From assembly GCF_024213665.1 (NCBI RefSeq), contig NZ_JANAVP010000003.1, positions 129,531 to 193,530 of the forward strand: a stretch of DNA of 64,000 nt, in the 5' to 3' direction. Below, piece after piece: positions 1 to 8,837 of the stretch. Origin of the DNA: Streptomyces sp. A3M-1-3. GTDB taxonomy: Bacteria > Actinomycetota > Actinomycetes > Streptomycetales > Streptomycetaceae. The notes beneath the pieces are model-generated. The model saw only the letters and a program-made list of their open reading frames with translations. It had not been told where the DNA came from and searched no databases. Position 1 is the stretch's first letter. Each line of letters begins with the position of its first letter. Position numbers and translations under genes: made by a program.

Positions 1-573
<573 letters not shown>

Positions 574-663
574 GCCAGGGTGTTTCCCACCACCGGTGTC
601 ACAGGTCGGCTTCAGTCCTGCGGCGGGCCTGTGCACCCGGTGAGCGCTGTCGGCGGCCGCTCG

Positions 664-669
664 TAGACT
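664..669 (+). promoter_or_regulatory. -10 hexamer TAGACT of a leaderless promoter
   Basis: TAGACT ends seven bases before the GTG at 677, so transcription should begin at or next to the start codon. No Shine-Dalgarno sequence is present before that GTG. Both points agree with leaderless translation, common in Streptomyces. No convincing -35 is seen. Confidence 0.5.
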
Positions 670-676
670 CTCCTGC

Positions 677-2605
677 GTGGATACGACCCTTCAGGACCCG
701 CTCGTCGGGCGCGTGCTCGACGGCCGCTACCGCATCGACGCGCGCATCGCCGTCGGCGGCATGGCCACGGTCTACCGGGCCCTGGACACCCGGCTCGACC
801 GCATCCTCGCGCTGAAGGTGATGCACCCGGCGCTGGCCGCCGACACGTCGTTCGTGGACCGGTTCATCCGCGAGGCCAAGTCCGTGGCCCGGCTCTCCCA
901 CCCGAATGTGGTGGGGGTCTACGACCAGGGCACGGATGGGCCGTACGTCTATCTGGCCATGGAGTACGTCGCCGGCTGCACCCTGCGTGACGTACTGCGC
1001 GAGCGCGGCGCGCTCCAGCCCCGCGCGGCTCTCGACATCCTGGAGCCGGTCCTGGCGGCCCTCGGCGCCGCCCACCGGGCCGGGTTCGTGCATCGCGACA
1101 TGAAGCCGGAGAACGTCCTGATAGGGGACGACGGCCGGGTCAAGGTCGCCGACTTCGGCCTGGTACGGGCCGTGGACACGGTGACGAGCACCACCGGCTC
1201 AGTCCTCGGCACCGTGTCGTATCTCGCCCCCGAGCAGATCGAGAACGGCGCCACCGACACCCGCGTCGACGTGTACGCCTGCGGTGTCGTCCTGTACGAG
1301 ATGCTGACCGGCGCCAAGCCCCACACCGGCGGCAGCCCCGCCCAGGTGCTCTACCGGCATCTGCACGACGACGTGCCCGCGCCCTCGGCCGCCGTCCCCG
1401 GGCTGGCCTGGGAGCTGGACGAACTGGTCGCGAGCGCGACCGCCCGCAATCCCGGCATCCGTCCGCACGACGCGGTGACGCTGCTCGGCCGGGCCCGCGA
1501 GGCGCGTGCGGCTCTGACCGACGCGCAGCTCGACGCGGTGCCGCCGCAGGCCCGTGGCGAGGAGCACGGCACCTCGGACGACCGGACGAGCGTGATCCCC
1601 CGGGCCGTCCGTATCCAGGGGGCCGCATTCGCCCAGAACCGCGAGGTCAACCACACCAGCCGGCTGGAGATGCCGCCCGTGGGGCCTCCCGCGCCGGCGG
1701 CCCCGGCAGGCCGCCGTCCCCGGCGCGCGATGATCGCCGTAGTCACCGCCGTCCTGCTCGCCCTCGGCCTGGGCGCAGGCGTCTGGTACATCAACTCCGG
1801 CCAGTTCACCCGCGTCCCGAGCCTCCTCGGCCAGACCGAGCAGGAGGCCAGGAAGCGGCTCGGCGACGCCGGGCTGGACGTGAAGGCGGTCGAGCGCGGC
1901 TTCAGCGACTCCTTCGCGCGCGGCACGGTGATGAACAGCGATCCGGCATCCGGTGCACGCATCCGCGGCAACGGGTCGGTGACGCTGGCCGTCTCCCGGG
2001 GCCCGGAGATCGTGAAGGTCCCGGACGTCACGGCCATACCGCTGGCCCAGGCCAAACGTCAGCTGAAGGACACCGGGCTGGCCCCGGGCATCGTCAGCCG
2101 GGAGTTCAGCGACGAGGTCCCGCAGGGCGCGGTGATCCGTACGGATCCGGCCGCCGAGACCAAACGCAAGCCCGACTCGGCGGTGGCGCTGGTCGTGAGC
2201 AAGGGCTCTCCGGTGGAGGTCCCGGGGGTCGTGGGCGAGCCGGTCGAAGGCGCGAAGGCCGAGCTGGAGGACGCAGGCTTCAAGGTGAAGATCGCCGCCG
2301 AGCAGATCAACTCCCCGGAGGAGCAGGGCGCGGTCGCCAAGCAGTCCGCCGCCGAGGGCAGCGAGGCCGCGCGGGGCGACACCATCACCCTGACCGTCTC
2401 GAAGGGCCCACGGATGCTGCCGGTCCCGGACGTCACCGGCGAGAACGTCGACGACGCGAGGAACAGGCTGGAGTCGGCCGGGTTCGAGGTCAAGGTGGAC
2501 CGCCCGTTCCTCTCCTTCAGCGACACCATCGAGAGCCAGTCCGTGGAGGGCGGCTCCCAGGCCCCCGAGGGCAGCACGATCACGATCAGGACCAAGGGGC
2601 TCTAG
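677..2605 (+). CDS. Ser/Thr protein kinase with four PASTA repeats (PknB/StkP type)
   Basis: Membrane-spanning Hanks-type kinase of 642 residues that senses peptidoglycan fragments and phosphorylates cell-wall and division proteins. The kinase domain covers about residues 10-275, with the glycine loop GGMATVYRA, ALKVM (ATP lysine), HRDMKPENVL (catalytic loop), DFGLVRA and GTVSYLAPEQ (activation segment). A juxtamembrane linker leads to one transmembrane helix near residues 350-372. Four PASTA repeats follow, each opening with a VPxVxG-like motif (RVPSLLG, KVPDVTA, EVPGVVG, PVPDVTG). The GTG start fits the -10 hexamer upstream. The stop lies only five bases before the endonuclease IV gene, so the two are probably cotranscribed. 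Streptomyces carry several PASTA kinases, so no symbol is assigned. Confidence 0.95.
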   Translation: MDTTLQDPLVGRVLDGRYRIDARIAVGGMATVYRALDTRLDRILALKVMHPALAADTSFVDRFIREAKSVARLSHPNVVGVYDQGTDGPYVYLAMEYVAGCTLRDVLRERGALQPRAALDILEPVLAALGAAHRAGFVHRDMKPENVLIGDDGRVKVADFGLVRAVDTVTSTTGSVLGTVSYLAPEQIENGATDTRVDVYACGVVLYEMLTGAKPHTGGSPAQVLYRHLHDDVPAPSAAVPGLAWELDELVASATARNPGIRPHDAVTLLGRAREARAALTDAQLDAVPPQARGEEHGTSDDRTSVIPRAVRIQGAAFAQNREVNHTSRLEMPPVGPPAPAAPAGRRPRRAMIAVVTAVLLALGLGAGVWYINSGQFTRVPSLLGQTEQEARKRLGDAGLDVKAVERGFSDSFARGTVMNSDPASGARIRGNGSVTLAVSRGPEIVKVPDVTAIPLAQAKRQLKDTGLAPGIVSREFSDEVPQGAVIRTDPAAETKRKPDSAVALVVSKGSPVEVPGVVGEPVEGAKAELEDAGFKVKIAAEQINSPEEQGAVAKQSAAEGSEAARGDTITLTVSKGPRMLPVPDVTGENVDDARNRLESAGFEVKVDRPFLSFSDTIESQSVEGGSQAPEGSTITIRTKGL

Positions 2606-2610
2606 AACAC

Positions 2611-3480
2611 ATGTTCAATCCCGACGTGCGCAATCCCGTCGGCGGGCATGTTCCGGTGGCCGGGGGCCTCGCCTCGACCGGTCTCGCGTACGCCCGTGAG
2701 ATGGGCGCGGAGACCGTGCAGGTCTTCGTCGCCAACCCGCGCGGCTGGGCGACACCGACCGGAAACCCCGCTCAGGACGCGCAGTTCCGGGCGGTATGCG
2801 CCACCGAGGGCATACCGGCGTACGTCCACGCGCCGTATCTCATCAACTTCGGCTCGCACACCGAGGCCACGGTGGAGAAGTCCGTGGAATCGCTGCGCCA
2901 TTCGCTGCGCCGCGGCCGGGAGATCGGTGCGCTCGGTGTCGTCGTCCACACCGGGTCGGCGACCGGAGGCCGCCCCCGCGCCGAGGCGCTCGCGCAGGTA
3001 CGCAGGCACCTGCTGCCGCTGCTCGACGAACTGACACACGACCATGACCCCCAGCTGCTGCTGGAGTCGACGGCGGGCCAGGGCTTCTCCCTCTGCTCGC
3101 GCACCTGGGACTTCGGGCCGTACTTCGAGGCACTGGACTCCCACCCCAAGCTGGGCGTCTGCCTCGACACCTGCCACGTCTTCGCCGCGGGACACGATCT
3201 GGCGGAGCCGGGCGGGATGAAGCAGACGCTCGACCTGCTGGTCGACACGGTCGGCGAAGGGCGGCTGGGGCTGATCCACGCCAATGACTCCAAAGACGTG
3301 ACCGGCGCGCACAAGGACAGGCACGAGAACATCGGCGCAGGTCACATAGGCGAGGAGCCGTTCCGGGAGCTGTTCTCGCACCCGGCGACCGAGGGCGTGC
3401 CGCTGATCATCGAGACCCCGGGCGGCAAGGAGGGCCACGCGGCCGATGTGGCCCGACTGAAGGAGCTGCGCGCGTTCTGA
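2611..3480 (+). CDS. nfo: Deoxyribonuclease IV (AP endonuclease family 2, Nfo)
   Basis: Cleaves the phosphodiester bond 5' of abasic sites in base-excision repair. The 289-residue length is normal. Zinc-ligand and family motifs are in order: HAPYLINF (about residue 75), LLLESTAGQG, LGVCLDTCHVFAAGHD, HANDSKD, HKDRHENIGAGHIG and the terminal LIIETPGG. ATG at 2611 follows the kinase stop by five bases. No separate promoter or strong ribosome-binding site is seen, which suggests translational coupling with the kinase. Confidence 0.96.
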   Translation: MFNPDVRNPVGGHVPVAGGLASTGLAYAREMGAETVQVFVANPRGWATPTGNPAQDAQFRAVCATEGIPAYVHAPYLINFGSHTEATVEKSVESLRHSLRRGREIGALGVVVHTGSATGGRPRAEALAQVRRHLLPLLDELTHDHDPQLLLESTAGQGFSLCSRTWDFGPYFEALDSHPKLGVCLDTCHVFAAGHDLAEPGGMKQTLDLLVDTVGEGRLGLIHANDSKDVTGAHKDRHENIGAGHIGEEPFRELFSHPATEGVPLIIETPGGKEGHAADVARLKELRAF

Positions 3481-3503
3481 AGATCGGCCAATGCCATTGA
3501 GGA

Positions 3504-3520
3504 ATACCCTAGGGGGGTAT
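3504..3520 (+). promoter_or_regulatory. CsoR-like copper operator
   Basis: The 17-bp site ATACCC-N5-GGGTAT is a perfect inverted repeat with a G-rich centre (TAGGG). It matches the pseudo-palindrome TACCC-N4/5-GGGTA bound by the copper sensor CsoR in Streptomyces. It lies about 50 bases before the DUF4396 gene and just downstream of the nfo stop, which is where a promoter operator would be expected. CsoR binding is inferred from sequence only. Confidence 0.7.
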
Positions 3521-3570
3521 ACGGTTCTGTCTGTGGACAGGAACCGCTACCTGGCTTTGGGGGCCTTCTG

Positions 3571-4107
3571 ATGCAGCGCGACGCCCATACGCAGCACGTG
3601 CACGACGAGCACCGCCACGCTCACCACGACCACGCCGGCCATGCGGGCGGCCACGCGGGCGGCCACTCCAAGGTCAGCTGGTCCATGGCGACGAAGGCCA
3701 CGCTGCACTGCCTCACCGGCTGCGCCATCGGCGAGGTGCTCGGCATGGTGATCGGCACAGCCCTCGGCTGGGGCAACATGCAGACGATGATCCTCGCGAT
3801 CGTCCTGGCCTTCTTCTTCGGTTACGCGCTCACCCTGCGCGGCATCCTCAAGGCCGGCGTCGACTTCAGGACGGCCATCCGCGTGGCCCTCGCCGCCGAC
3901 ACCCTCTCCATCGCCGTCATGGAGCTGATCGACAACGGGGTGCTCGCCCTGTGGCCGGGCGCCATGGACGCCCATCTCTCCGACGCGATGTTCTGGGGCG
4001 TGCTCGCCTTCGCCCTGTTCGCCGCCTTCCTGATCACGACACCCGTCAACAAGTGGATGATCGGCCGCGGCAAGGGCCACGCGGTGGTCCACCAGTACCA
4101 CCACTGA
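3571..4107 (+). CDS. DUF4396 membrane protein with His-rich N-terminus (probable copper-regulated)
   Basis: 178-residue integral membrane protein. Residues 1-33 are a metal-ligand-like tail with roughly a dozen histidines spaced by D, E, A and G (HVHDEHRHAHHDHAGH). The body carries the DUF4396 signature TLHCLTGCAIGEVLGMVIGT, with two cysteines in the first helix, then about three further hydrophobic segments. It ends in HQYHH. ATG at 3571 follows a GGGGGCC run at a suitable distance. The CsoR-like site upstream and the His/Cys content point to copper handling or efflux. The biochemical role of DUF4396 is not known to me, and metal transport is an inference. Confidence 0.85.
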   Translation: MQRDAHTQHVHDEHRHAHHDHAGHAGGHAGGHSKVSWSMATKATLHCLTGCAIGEVLGMVIGTALGWGNMQTMILAIVLAFFFGYALTLRGILKAGVDFRTAIRVALAADTLSIAVMELIDNGVLALWPGAMDAHLSDAMFWGVLAFALFAAFLITTPVNKWMIGRGKGHAVVHQYHH

Positions 4108-4137
4108 GGGCGGTCGGGCGGCTCCCGGTCCCGAGCG

Positions 4138-4761
4138 TCAGAGCTCGGGGCCGTCCCCCGGCTCCTCCTGGTACGAGTAGCGCTGCTCGCGCCAGGGGTC
4201 GCCGACGTTGTGATAGCCGCGCTCCTCCCAGAAGCCGCGGCGGTCCGCCGTCATGTACTCGATGCCGCGGACCCACTTGGGCCCCTTCCAGGCATACAGA
4301 TGCGGAACGACGAGCCGCAGCGGAAAACCGTGCTCCGCGGTCAGCACCTCACCGCCCTTGTGGGTGGCGAAGACGGTCCGCTCGGCGCTGAAGTCCGCAA
4401 GCCGGAGATTCGAGCTGAAGCCGTACTCGGCCCAGACCATGACGTGGGTGACGTTGTCGGCGGGCGGCGCGAGCTCCAGGACCGTACGGGCGAGGACACC
4501 ACCCCATTCGGCTCCGAGCATGCTGAATTTCGTCACGCAGTGCAGATCGGCGACGACCGAGGAGAACGGCAGGGCCGAGAACTCCTCGTGGTTCCAGCAG
4601 TGTTTCTCGCCGTCGGCCGTGGCGCCGAAAACCCTGAACTCCCAGCGGTCCGGCTTGAACTTGGGGACGGGCCCGTAGTGGGTGACCGGCCAGCCACGCT
4701 GCAACCGCTGCCCCGGCGGAAGCTCCTGCTGCTCCGATTCGCGGCTTTCCGGCTGACCCAT
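4138..4761 (-). CDS. Sulfite-oxidase-like molybdopterin oxidoreductase
   Basis: 207-residue soluble protein of the sulfite oxidase/YedY molybdopterin domain family. DLHCVTKFSMLGAEWGGV holds the cysteine expected to ligate molybdenum. LRLVVPHLYAWKGPKWVRGIEY and ERGYHNVGDPWREQRY are typical C-terminal blocks. No Tat or Sec signal and no heme domain is seen, so it should be cytoplasmic or use an unseen partner. The start is taken at ATG 4761 (MGQPESRE); the open frame extends 20 residues further without similarity. It is convergent with the DUF4396 gene and divergent from bfr. Substrate unknown. Confidence 0.88.
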   Translation of the reverse strand: MGQPESRESEQQELPPGQRLQRGWPVTHYGPVPKFKPDRWEFRVFGATADGEKHCWNHEEFSALPFSSVVADLHCVTKFSMLGAEWGGVLARTVLELAPPADNVTHVMVWAEYGFSSNLRLADFSAERTVFATHKGGEVLTAEHGFPLRLVVPHLYAWKGPKWVRGIEYMTADRRGFWEERGYHNVGDPWREQRYSYQEEPGDGPEL

Positions 4762-4916
4762 GACTCCATGGTGACAGACCGGACAGGGTGGTCCTGACCA
4801 GGTCTGGGCCGATTCGGGCAACTCCTACTAAGCATGCACTTACTGGACTACCCAGGGTCGCGGTGCAAGGATTCGCGGCAACCTGCCCAGTTACACGTCT
4901 GGAAGGAGCCGCTGCG

Positions 4917-5396
4917 ATGCAGGGCGACCCCGAGGTCATCGAGTTTCTCAATGAGCAGCTGACCGCCGAGCTGACTGCGATCAACCAGTACTTCCTACAC
5001 GCGAAGATGCAGGAGAACTTCGGCTGGACGAAGCTCGCGAAGTACACGCGGGCCGAGTCGTTCGACGAGATGAAGCACGCGGAGGTGCTGACCGACCGCA
5101 TCCTCTTCCTCGAGGGCCTGCCGAACTACCAGCGGCTCTTCCATGTGCGTATCGGGCAGACCGTCAAGGAGATGTTCGAGGCGGACCGCCAGGTCGAGGT
5201 CGAGGCGATCGACCGGCTGCGGCGCGGCATCGAGGTCATGCGCGCCAAAGGCGACATCACGTCCGCGAACATCTTCGAGAGCATCCTCGCGGACGAGGAG
5301 CACCACATCGACTATCTCGACACCCAGCTGGAGCTGGTCGAGAAGCTTGGAGAGGCGCTCTACCTCGCCCAGCTGATCGAGCAGCCGGAGGGCTGA
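4917..5396 (+). CDS. bfr: Bacterioferritin
   Basis: 159-residue heme-binding ferritin that oxidises and stores iron as a 24-mer. The di-iron ferroxidase ligands are in place: E18, E51, H54 (DEMKHAE), a glutamate near 94, then E127 and H130 in DEEHHIDYL. M52 is the expected axial heme ligand. ATG at 4917 is chosen because GGAAGGAG sits 8 bases upstream and the protein begins as in the family (MQGDPEVIEFLNEQL). The gene for its ferredoxin partner Bfd lies convergent just downstream, separated by a tandem repeat. Confidence 0.97.
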   Translation: MQGDPEVIEFLNEQLTAELTAINQYFLHAKMQENFGWTKLAKYTRAESFDEMKHAEVLTDRILFLEGLPNYQRLFHVRIGQTVKEMFEADRQVEVEAIDRLRRGIEVMRAKGDITSANIFESILADEEHHIDYLDTQLELVEKLGEALYLAQLIEQPEG

Positions 5397-5410
5397 GGCG
5401 TGGCGGGGGC

Positions 5411-5480
5411 CAGGCGTGACGGGCCAGGCGTGACGGGCCAGGCGTGACGGGCCAGGCGTGACGGGCCAGGCGTGACGGGC
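5411..5480. repeat. Five perfect tandem copies of a 14-bp unit
   Basis: CAGGCGTGACGGGC is repeated five times without error in the gap between the convergent bfr and bfd stops. The last base forms part of the bfd stop codon. No hairpin is obvious within one unit. Similar short tandem arrays occur at several other 3' gene ends in this window. Confidence 0.95.
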
Positions 5481-5737
5481 TAGGCGGCCTCGTTCAGCGC
5501 GGCCTCGGGGGCGAGCGCAGCGTCCGCGGCCAGTACGCCGACGGGGTCGCCCTGGTCGAGCAGCTCCCGACGGGGGCATACACCGCGGCCGAGAATGCCC
5601 TGAATGCGGCGTACGCACGATCCACAGTCCGTGCCGGCCTTGGAGACCGACGCGATCTGACGGGGGGTGCACGCACCGGCTTCCGCGTGTTCCTTGACCT
5701 GCTTCTCGGTGATGCCGAAGCACGAGCAGACGTACAC
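5480..5737 (-). CDS. bfd: Bacterioferritin-associated ferredoxin, [2Fe-2S] BFD domain
   Basis: Small electron carrier that reduces and releases iron stored in bacterioferritin. VCSCFGITEKQV and GTDCGSCVRRIQ supply the four cysteines of the BFD [2Fe-2S] fold (C-x-C near the start, C-x2-C about 33 residues on). About 85 residues. GTG 5737 is preferred because GGGAGG lies about 8 bases upstream; an earlier in-frame GTG at 5746 sits too close to that site. A 19-bp iron box lies upstream at 5789-5807, so expression should rise under iron limitation, fitting a role in iron release. Confidence 0.93.
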   Translation of the reverse strand: MYVCSCFGITEKQVKEHAEAGACTPRQIASVSKAGTDCGSCVRRIQGILGRGVCPRRELLDQGDPVGVLAADAALAPEAALNEAA

Positions 5738-5788
5738 GCGGTTCACCTCCCGGCGGGATCGATTGCTGGCGCCTTTCCCGATAATCGG

Positions 5789-5807
5789 TGAGGCTAACCT
5801 AACCTTA
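5789..5807 (-). promoter_or_regulatory. Iron box (DmdR/IdeR-type operator) upstream of bfd
   Basis: Read on the minus strand the site is TAAGGTTAGGTTAGCCTCA, matching 15 of 19 positions of the actinobacterial iron box TTAGGTTAGGCTAACCTAA. It lies about 50-70 bases before the bfd start, where it could overlap the promoter. Binding by DmdR1 with Fe(II) is inferred from the motif. Confidence 0.75.
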
Positions 5808-5841
5808 CCCGCCGAGTCCGCCGCACAAAAGTCCGGGAAAC

Positions 5842-5882
5842 GACGGTGGGGCGCGGATCACATCGATCCGCGCCCCACCGTC
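5842..5882 (-). terminator. Hairpin terminator after the DAHP synthase gene
   Basis: Two perfectly complementary 18-base arms (5842-5859 and 5865-5882) are separated by a five-base loop, starting 12 bases beyond the DAHP synthase stop. On the minus strand it is followed by a T-rich stretch. It also shields the gene from readthrough from the bfd side. Confidence 0.9.
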
Positions 5883-5894
5883 ATTGATCCGTCA

Positions 5895-7247
5895 CTACTG
5901 GTCGCGGTACATCTCCGCCACCAGGAACGCCAGGTCCAGCGACTGGCTGCGGTTGAGCCGCGGGTCGCAGGCCGTCTCGTAGCGCTGGTGCAGGTCGTCG
6001 ACGAAGATCTCGTCGCCGCCGCCCACGCACTCCGTGACGTCGTCGCCGGTCAGCTCAACGTGGATGCCACCGGGGTGGGTGCCGAGGCCCTTGTGGACCT
6101 CGAAGAAGCCCTTGACCTCGTCGAGCACGTCGTCGAATCGGCGGGTCTTGTGGCCCGAAGCCGCCTCAAAGGTGTTGCCGTGCATCGGGTCGGTCACCCA
6201 CGCCACCTGGGCGCCGGACGCCGTGACCTTCTCGACCAGCTCCGGAAGCTTGTCCCGGACCTTGTCGGCGCCCATGCGGACGATGAAGGTCAGCCGGCCG
6301 GGCTCGCGCTCCGGGTCGAGCTTGTCGATGTACTGCAGCGCCTCGTCGACCGTGGTCGTCGGGCCGAGCTTGATCCCGATCGGGTTCCGGATCTTCGACG
6401 CGAACTCGATGTGCGCCCCGTCCAGCTGGCGGGTGCGCTCACCGATCCAGACCATGTGGCCTGACACGTCGTACAGGCTGCCGGTCCGCGAGTCGACGCG
6501 GGTGAGCGCCGACTCGTAGTCGAGGAGCAGAGCCTCGTGGGAGGAGTAGAACTCGACGGTACGGAACTCCGCCGGGTCGGTGCCCGCGGCCTTCATGAAG
6601 TTCAGCGCGTTGTCGATCTCGCGCGCGAGCTGCTCGTAGCGCTGCCCGGACGGGGACGACTTCACGAAGTCCTGGTTCCAGGCATGCACCTGGCGCAGGT
6701 CGGCGTAACCGCCGGTGGTGAAGGCGCGGACCAGGTTGAGCGTCGCGGCGGACGCGTTGTACATCCGCTTCAGCCGCTCGGGGTCCGGGATCCGGGCCTT
6801 CTCGGTGAAGTCGAAGCCGTTGACGGAGTCGCCCCGGTAGGTGGGCAGAGTGACCCCGTCACGGGTCTCGGTGGGCTTGGAGCGCGGCTTGCTGTACTGG
6901 CCGGCGATCCGCCCCACCTTCACGACGGGCACGGATGCCGCGTACGTGAGGACCGCGCCCATCTGGAGCAGGGTCTTGAGCTTGTTACGGATGTGGTCGG
7001 CCGACACGCCGTCGAAGGCCTCGGCGCAGTCGCCACCCTGGAGCAGGAACGCCTCGCCCTTGGCGACGGCTCCCAGTCGGGCGCGCAGCTGGTCGCATTC
7101 GCCCGCGAAGACGAGCGGCGGATACGACTCGAGGTCCGCGATCACATCGCGCAGAGCCTCGGCATCGGGGTACTCAGGCTGCTGCGCCGCGGGAAGGTCT
7201 CGCCAGGTGTTGCCACCGGTAGGGGTGGTCTTAGCGTTCACGGTCAC
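5895..7247 (-). CDS. aroH: 3-deoxy-7-phosphoheptulonate synthase, class II (plant type)
   Basis: First step of the shikimate pathway: condenses phosphoenolpyruvate and erythrose 4-phosphate. The 450-residue length and blocks such as LLQGGDCAEAF, VGRIAGQYSKPRS, YRGDSVNGF, WIGERTRQLDGAH, NPIGIKLGPTTT, WVTDPMHGNT and GGIHVELTGDDVTECVGG are those of class II enzymes. These blocks contain the metal-binding Cys, His, Glu and Asp. GTG 7247 is used; a second in-frame GTG at 7241 has a better-spaced AGG and is possible. It lies near the trp attenuator and trpEG remnant, but separated from them by the ATPase/XRE set. Confidence 0.95.
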   Translation of the reverse strand: MTVNAKTTPTGGNTWRDLPAAQQPEYPDAEALRDVIADLESYPPLVFAGECDQLRARLGAVAKGEAFLLQGGDCAEAFDGVSADHIRNKLKTLLQMGAVLTYAASVPVVKVGRIAGQYSKPRSKPTETRDGVTLPTYRGDSVNGFDFTEKARIPDPERLKRMYNASAATLNLVRAFTTGGYADLRQVHAWNQDFVKSSPSGQRYEQLAREIDNALNFMKAAGTDPAEFRTVEFYSSHEALLLDYESALTRVDSRTGSLYDVSGHMVWIGERTRQLDGAHIEFASKIRNPIGIKLGPTTTVDEALQYIDKLDPEREPGRLTFIVRMGADKVRDKLPELVEKVTASGAQVAWVTDPMHGNTFEAASGHKTRRFDDVLDEVKGFFEVHKGLGTHPGGIHVELTGDDVTECVGGGDEIFVDDLHQRYETACDPRLNRSQSLDLAFLVAEMYRDQ

Positions 7248-7322
7248 CTGGTCAACATTACGGGGTCGCTCGGCGTGTCCACCCCTTCGCCCAAAGAATG
7301 AGACAAACGGATCACTTCGTGA

Positions 7323-7733
7323 CTACTGCTTGAGCTCGAACCACACGCACTTCCCGCCGCCCACCGGGTCCGGCTCGACGTCCCAGACGTCGGTCACGGC
7401 CGCCAGCAGCGCCAGCCCCCGGCCGCCCTCGTCCCACGCGTCTGCGCTGCGCGCGGTGGGGAGGGCGGGGTCACCGTCGTGGACCTCGACCCGGACCCCT
7501 GAGTCGCGCCGCAGCACATACGTGGTGCACCGCCGGTCCGGGACGTGCCGGATCACGTTCGTGAGCAGCTCGGTGAGCGCGAGCTCGGCGGCGTCCGTGA
7601 GCTCCGCCATGTTCCAGAGCCGCAGGTACGCGCGGACGACGCGGCGGAGGTGGGTGGGCGAGTGGTCGCCGACGGTGAGGGTGATGCGGTACTGGCGGGG
7701 TGGGTACTCGGTGGGCCCGTAAATGAGATTCAC
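7323..7733 (-). CDS. ATP-binding protein, HATPase_c (anti-sigma-factor kinase-like)
   Basis: 136-residue single-domain GHKL protein of the RsbW/SpoIIAB-like group that is abundant in Streptomyces. The N-box is ELALTELLTNVIRHV, the G1 box is HDGDPALP, and DEGGRGLALLAAVTD is the G2 lid. It is divergently paired with an XRE regulator and a DUF397 gene, an arrangement very common in this genus. The partner sigma or anti-sigma factor cannot be deduced here. Confidence 0.88.
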   Translation of the reverse strand: MNLIYGPTEYPPRQYRITLTVGDHSPTHLRRVVRAYLRLWNMAELTDAAELALTELLTNVIRHVPDRRCTTYVLRRDSGVRVEVHDGDPALPTARSADAWDEGGRGLALLAAVTDVWDVEPDPVGGGKCVWFELKQ

Positions 7734-7822
7734 ATCACAAGCCTGTAGTGCGACGACTACGCTGAGCTATGGCGTGAAACCAACTCCCGCCGGAGTGACG
7801 TTCCTTGAACGAGGGGGCTCCC

Positions 7823-8674
7823 ATGGCCAACATCAAGCCACTCGACCCCGGGGCGTCGCCGCTCCACTACTTCGGAGCCGAGTTACGGCGCCTGCGGGAC
7901 GCGGCGGGGCTCACGCTGGACCAGCTGGGGAAGATCGTCTTCCTGACGGGCTCGATGATCGGCCAGATCGAGACGGCCACGAAGACGCCCAAGGACGAGC
8001 ACATCCCACGGTTGGACGGGGCGCTGGGGGCGGATGGGGGGGTGGTGCGGGTGTGGGAGCTGGCACGCCGGAGCCGGTTGCCGGGGTGGTACCAGAGGAT
8101 CGCGCAGCTGGAGGCGACGGTCGACAAGATCCTCGTGTTCCAGGCAACCGTGGTGCACGGACTGTTGCAGACCGACGGTTACGCACGGGCCGTGCTCGGC
8201 GTGATGCGTCCGGAGGGCTTGGACACCAAGGTCGAGGCCCGGCTAGCGCGGCAGGAGATCCTCAAGCGGGTGGACCCACCGATGCTGTGGGTTGTACTGG
8301 CCGAGGCGGTGCTGCATCAGGAGATCGGCGGCAAGGCCGTGATGCGGACGCAACTGGAGCATCTGTTGAGTTTTCGGAGCTGCGAGAACGTGCAAATCCA
8401 GGTGCTGCCCTTCACGGCCGGGGCGCATGCGGGAATGACAGGCTCATTCACCATTTTCTCGTTCGACGACCAGGCGGATGTGGCGTACTCGGAAGGGTAC
8501 GAGGACGGCGGCTGGGCGGTTGTCAACAGCAAGGAAGTCAAGGCGCGTTGGCTCCGTTACGATCTCCTGCGAGCTGCCGCTCTCTCCCCCGAGGACTCGG
8601 CAGAACTGATCCACCGCGTGATGGAGGAACGCTATGAGCAGCAGCCAGAGCCCGGTCGACGTCCAGTGGCGTAA
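7823..8674 (+). CDS. XRE-family regulator with C-terminal DUF5753
   Basis: 283-residue DNA-binding protein. An N-terminal helix-turn-helix spans about residues 15-70 (GAELRRLRDAAGLTLDQLGKIV, then GSMIGQIETA). The remainder is the DUF5753 ligand or partner domain found with it (YARAVLGVMRPEG, RLARQEILKRVDPP, VQIQVLPFTAGAHAGMTGSFTIF). ATG 7823 follows GAGGGGG; a TTG at 7805 lacks a site. Its last 41 bases overlap the DUF397 gene, implying coupled translation. BldB/WhiJ-type loci of this architecture act in development, but this copy's role is unknown. Confidence 0.92.
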   Translation: MANIKPLDPGASPLHYFGAELRRLRDAAGLTLDQLGKIVFLTGSMIGQIETATKTPKDEHIPRLDGALGADGGVVRVWELARRSRLPGWYQRIAQLEATVDKILVFQATVVHGLLQTDGYARAVLGVMRPEGLDTKVEARLARQEILKRVDPPMLWVVLAEAVLHQEIGGKAVMRTQLEHLLSFRSCENVQIQVLPFTAGAHAGMTGSFTIFSFDDQADVAYSEGYEDGGWAVVNSKEVKARWLRYDLLRAAALSPEDSAELIHRVMEERYEQQPEPGRRPVA

Positions 8675-8837
8675 GTCCAGCTACAGCGACGACAAGGGCG
8701 GCGAGTGCGTCGAGGTCGCGCCGCTCGACGACGCCGTCGCGATCCGCGACTCCAAGCGGCCCGACGGGCCCGTCCTCACCGTCTCTCCCTCCGCATTCGC
8801 CACCTTCGTCACGGGCGCCGCATCGCAGCTCCGCTGA
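8634..8837 (+). CDS. DUF397 small protein
   Basis: 67 residues with the DUF397 pattern VQWRKSSYSDDKGGECVEVAPL, IAIRDSKRPDGPVLTVSP-like core and FVTGA end. It overlaps the 3' end of the XRE gene in another frame, with the start internal to that gene. DUF397 proteins are thought to work with the adjacent XRE protein, as antagonist or co-regulator; the mechanism is not visible in the sequence. Confidence 0.9.
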   Translation: MSSSQSPVDVQWRKSSYSDDKGGECVEVAPLDDAVAIRDSKRPDGPVLTVSPSAFATFVTGAASQLR

